64,000 bases of DNA from Flagellimonas_A sp039592695. GTDB taxonomy: Bacteria; Bacteroidota; Bacteroidia; Flavobacteriales; Flavobacteriaceae. Below the pieces are notes generated by a model. That model made no database searches. It saw only the letters and a program-made list of their open reading frames with translations, and had not been told where the DNA came from. Positions 61,310 through 64,000 of this stretch are shown piece by piece. The stretch covers positions 372,001 to 436,000 of the forward strand of contig NZ_JBBUTK010000002.1 in NCBI RefSeq assembly GCF_039592695.1. The letters run 5' to 3'. Position 1 is the stretch's first letter. Each line of letters begins with the position of its first letter. The translations under genes and the position numbers were made by a program.

Positions 61310-63379
61310 TTAATTGATATTATAAGTTAAAGTGGCATAAACATTACGCCCCATTCTTGGGATGTTTGCCCAATCAGTAAAGGTTGAATACCAAGTGTCG
61401 AAAATATTTTCAACACCTACCTTGGCATAGATCAAATTCCGATTTCCAAACGTGAAGTTTTTGCCCATATTCAATGAGAAAACCGTGTAGGCAGCGGTTT
61501 TGTCCTCACCAAATTCTGGATTGAAGTTTACTTGGTCACCAGCCCCTGAAAGCTGAAAAGCTGCTGTAAAACTTTTTTGGGCATATTGCAACGAGGCACT
61601 GTACGCTAGAGGGCTGATGAACGGGAGGTTTCTGCCCTCATGGTCAAAACCCCTATGGTAGCTCAATGCAGCATCGCACGACAAATGGGATGCGATTTCA
61701 AAATTAGACTCCAACGTGGCGTTATACTGGGTGGCATGATCAAGATTGGTATAGATCTTTACTCCGGCCGCACCAATGGTCATGGTGCTCAAATCTTGGG
61801 CCACTTCACCAATGATATAATTGGGCATGTGAAAATAATTTCCGCTCAGGGTGAAATTCGCCTTGCCCTTTTTCCAGCTCAATTTTCCGTTGGCTTCGTA
61901 TGACTGTTCGTTCTGCATTTCAGGATTTCCGATGTAGTCATGGTTGTCAAAACTATTGAACAGATAGAAACCAAAGCCTTCAGAAACCGAAGGTGCCCTA
62001 TCGCCGAAAGACAGCCCAGTTGAAACCTCAAAATTGCCCAGACTTTTACGGTAACGAACCGAAATACTTTTGAGCAAGCGAGTCTGTGAGGCTTCCATAT
62101 TTGGATAGAAAATCCTCAAACTGTTCAGTCCAAATTCATCTGCGACCCGATTATCTTGAAAAGCCAATCGGCCACTTAATTTTAATTGGCCATCATTCAA
62201 CTGCAGCTCATCCTCCAAATAAATTCCGGTGTTCAGTGTATGAACATCGGGCCATGTCAACATGAACATGGGGGGTTCATTGGAGTTATTGGGATACATG
62301 GTCATCTCTGCCAAAGACCGATTGTAAAATCCATCCCATTTTAAAAGCAACGAGTGCTTATCGGTTTTAAGGTTGGCTTTATTGATAAATCCATACGTGT
62401 CGCTCCAACCGGGCATGTCCATTCGAATGGGCACATCAGGCCGTTGCGAGTCGTCCATGATATGGGTAATGGTGTTGAAATAGATTTTGCTCGTAAAATC
62501 ATCCAATCCCAAAAGGCGCTGGTTTTGGTATTCCGCAGAACCAATGATGCCCCTGGCCAAAGAAACATCCATTGGCAATGCAGGATAGCCTACATTTCGA
62601 GCTTCATCATAAATAAAGGATGCAGATACAGATTCATTTTTATTGATTTTAATGCCCCCATTGGCTGAAAGGTTGTATTTCTCAAATTGGGAAAAGGCAA
62701 CCTCTTCACCACCGCCAGCCGCATAATTGTCTGCCTTTCGATAAATAATGTCGGCATCCACATAACTCATTTTATCGGAGTAATTGATTTCCGACCCCAA
62801 GATGCGTTGCATATTGTTGGCCTCAAAGCCCGATTCAAAACTGGTTTGCCAGCCTTTGTTTTCAAATCCGGATTTGTCCAATTGAAGGTCAATACCTCCT
62901 CCAATGGCCGAGCCAATTTCTGCACCTTCTTGGCCTGATGTTATTTTGGCATGCTGAAGGTTAGAAACATCGACATAAGAGGTGATGGGGTCCATTTTAT
63001 CGGTACAGGCGGGGAAAATTCGCATGCCGTCAATGGTGATTGAAAGCCGCTCACTGGTCATGGAATTGACCATGGGTTCCCAAGCATAGGCACCTCTTTT
63101 GACCATACAGACCTTATGGCTTTTTTCTAAATAGTCATCTATAAAAGCCAAAGGTTTTGCCTGTTTCTGGTAGTCTTCTGGCATTCTTGATTTTATCAAG
63201 ATCACCTCTTGTAAATGAACGGTCAGAATACTGTCTGTATGAAAAACCTCTTCGGTTTGTCCAAAGCTATTTGTGAAGCTTATCACTATTAATAGCAGGC
63301 AGCCCCAGTAAAGTATCACTGGTTTTTTGTGATGTGTTTTAGCTACCTGACAGTTCAGGTCGCCACGATAGAATTTCAT
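61310..63379 (-). CDS. nosA: NosA/OprC-type TonB-dependent copper receptor
   Basis: 689 residues: signal peptide (WGCLLLIVISFTNSFGQ), a plug domain with KRGAYAWEPMVNSMTSERLSI and DGMRIFPACTDKMDPITSYVD, and a 22-strand-type beta barrel ending in the aromatic SFYATLTYNIN-like tail. The motif ACTDKMDP is characteristic of the OprC/NosA copper receptors. Located next to nos genes and under a matching promoter, it should import copper for NosZ (inference). Confidence 0.88.
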   Translation of the reverse strand: MKFYRGDLNCQVAKTHHKKPVILYWGCLLLIVISFTNSFGQTEEVFHTDSILTVHLQEVILIKSRMPEDYQKQAKPLAFIDDYLEKSHKVCMVKRGAYAWEPMVNSMTSERLSITIDGMRIFPACTDKMDPITSYVDVSNLQHAKITSGQEGAEIGSAIGGGIDLQLDKSGFENKGWQTSFESGFEANNMQRILGSEINYSDKMSYVDADIIYRKADNYAAGGGEEVAFSQFEKYNLSANGGIKINKNESVSASFIYDEARNVGYPALPMDVSLARGIIGSAEYQNQRLLGLDDFTSKIYFNTITHIMDDSQRPDVPIRMDMPGWSDTYGFINKANLKTDKHSLLLKWDGFYNRSLAEMTMYPNNSNEPPMFMLTWPDVHTLNTGIYLEDELQLNDGQLKLSGRLAFQDNRVADEFGLNSLRIFYPNMEASQTRLLKSISVRYRKSLGNFEVSTGLSFGDRAPSVSEGFGFYLFNSFDNHDYIGNPEMQNEQSYEANGKLSWKKGKANFTLSGNYFHMPNYIIGEVAQDLSTMTIGAAGVKIYTNLDHATQYNATLESNFEIASHLSCDAALSYHRGFDHEGRNLPFISPLAYSASLQYAQKSFTAAFQLSGAGDQVNFNPEFGEDKTAAYTVFSLNMGKNFTFGNRNLIYAKVGVENIFDTWYSTFTDWANIPRMGRNVYATLTYNIN

Positions 63380-63460
63380 TGTACAACGGTTTAAGTAGAG
63401 GTATAAAGGATACTGTCATCCTCCCCAGAGGAAGACAATGACCCAATTCAAAAAGTATAC

Positions 63461-63841
63461 TTAAACGTGTGTTTTCGGAGGTGGGGTAGGTTGGTTGATA
63501 AAGGGGGGTGTATTTTTTTTGTTTATATAGCGCCAAGGATTTTTCTGGATTTCAGAAACTGCAACTGAAACATCAAATGCATTTGTTGTTGGGCAATGCA
63601 AAAATGGAATCCAATCACTGTTCAATTGATGGCCCTCAAACGGATTATCTTGTTGCTGTCCACTCTCTTCAGCTAACATTTTAGCCAAATAACATTTACC
63701 ATCACATTGCAATTGTGGCCTATCTCGATTTTCGCAAAGATTAGTGACGATATAATCGTAATTGATGATGTATTCAGCAATGGGCCATAACGGTTTAACC
63801 AACATAATAAGAATCAGCGGTATGGCCATCACTTGCTTCAT
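63461..63841 (-). CDS. Small Cys-containing protein upstream of the copper receptor
   Basis: 126 residues: hydrophobic N-terminal segment (MAIPLILIMLVKPLWPIAEY), then NLCENRDRPQLQCDGKCYLAKML with three cysteines, and a Pro/Lys-rich end. I know such proteins only as companions of TonB receptors in Bacteroidota; function unknown. The -7 element TACTTTTG ends five bases before this ATG, so the mRNA is leaderless or Met5 (63829) is the start. Confidence 0.7.
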   Translation of the reverse strand: MKQVMAIPLILIMLVKPLWPIAEYIINYDYIVTNLCENRDRPQLQCDGKCYLAKMLAEESGQQQDNPFEGHQLNSDWIPFLHCPTTNAFDVSVAVSEIQKNPWRYINKKNTPPFINQPTPPPKTHV

Positions 63842-63845
63842 GGTT

Positions 63846-63911
63846 CAAAAGTAGCGGGTTTGTAGAGGTGAAAAGCTGATATATATCATAAAAGGATAAA
63901 AATGTCTTTTA
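63846..63911 (-). promoter_or_regulatory. Composite promoter of the copper-receptor operon
   Basis: On the minus strand: the 21-base box (63911-63891), a perfectly symmetrical FNR-like box TGATATATATCA (63877-63888) and -7 TACTTTTG (63853-63846) 23 bases further. Gap between the two boxes is two bases here, three at the nos promoter. Confidence 0.75.
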
Positions 63912-63928
63912 TTATTGGTGGCATGTGG

Positions 63929-64000
63929 TTACCTCTCTTTAGCCTTGCCTATAATGTCGTTAATGATAAGCTTGTACACTGTTGGCACCCCGCGATTTTC
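63929..64000 (-). CDS. Possible C-terminal fragment at the right edge
   Basis: On the minus strand 23 residues (VPTVYKLIINDIIGKAKER at the end) run from the edge to TAA at 63931-63929. A rightward ATG at 63923 is also open to the edge (MWLPLFSLAYNVV), so the strand is not settled; the minus-strand peptide looks more protein-like. Neither is identifiable. Confidence 0.3.
   Translation of the reverse strand, partial: ENRGVPTVYKLIINDIIGKAKER

Noticed and set aside
63923..64000. Rightward gene starting at ATG 63923
   Set aside because: Only 26 codons are visible and the opposite strand reads equally well as a gene end; left unresolved and listed at low confidence on the minus strand.
1..64000. 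CRISPR array, prophage, integron or rRNA operon
   Set aside because: No regularly spaced direct repeats, phage structural genes, integrase or rRNA-like sequence were found on either strand.

Overview
The window looks like chromosomal DNA of a marine-type member of the Flavobacteriaceae (Bacteroidota), possibly close to Muricauda/Flagellimonas, Maribacter or Robiginitalea. That placement is inferred from several traits. Promoters carry the Bacteroidota -7 element TAnnTTTG, and Shine-Dalgarno sequences are largely absent. A large secreted protease has a type IX secretion (T9SS) C-terminal domain. CcoN and CcoO are fused, the nitrous oxide reductase is clade II (Sec-type), and families such as DUF4199, DUF4286, DUF6428 and L25/Ctc are present. 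Almost every kilobase codes; no rRNA, CRISPR array, prophage or intact insertion sequence is visible.

Layout. 0-10 kb: mfd, then a four-gene leftward DNA-repair operon (exonuclease, ATP-dependent ligase, Lhr-like helicase, PdeM phosphoesterase), heavily invaded by short dispersed repeats, some inside reading frames. 10-16.5 kb: fbp, GNAT, lysC, a bifunctional OlsF-type acyltransferase and a secreted protein that seems to have been inserted at the olsF 3' end. 16.5-19.1 kb: an arsR-led arsenic-type operon with a clear operator palindrome but no efflux pump. 19-38.5 kb: housekeeping and small conserved genes (mgtE, rsmA, serS, ribF, pth, rplY, prs), a T9SS metalloprotease with a surface lipoprotein, and tRNA-Leu(CAA). 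39-50 kb: universal stress protein, two Crp/Fnr regulators and a complete cbb3 oxidase operon (ccoI-S-NO-Q-P-G-H and a SafE-like transporter). 50-52 kb: CoA transferase and CBS protein. 52.5-60 kb: a clade II nitrous oxide reductase cluster (cytochrome c, fasciclin lipoprotein, nosZ, membrane protein, nosL, cupin, nosD, nosF, nosY) divergent from an Rrf2 regulator. 60.4-63.8 kb: a NosA/OprC-like copper TonB receptor flanked by a Met/His-rich lipoprotein and a small Cys-containing protein.

The right half reads as one low-oxygen respiration regulon. I find FNR-like boxes (TGAY-N4-RTCA) at six places, read as seven promoters. In every one the -7 element lies exactly 23 bases beyond the box. They precede the second crp/fnr gene and the divergent cco operon, ccoS-ccoNO, the universal stress protein, the CBS protein, the nos operon and the copper-receptor operon. 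The nos and copper-receptor promoters also share a 21-base identical box next to the FNR-like box. The neighbouring gene encodes an Rrf2 protein with three cysteines suited to a cluster, so joint control by oxygen and a second signal (perhaps NO) is a testable idea. It would link N2O reduction to import of the copper that NosZ needs. All functional calls are by reading the sequence; no database search was run.
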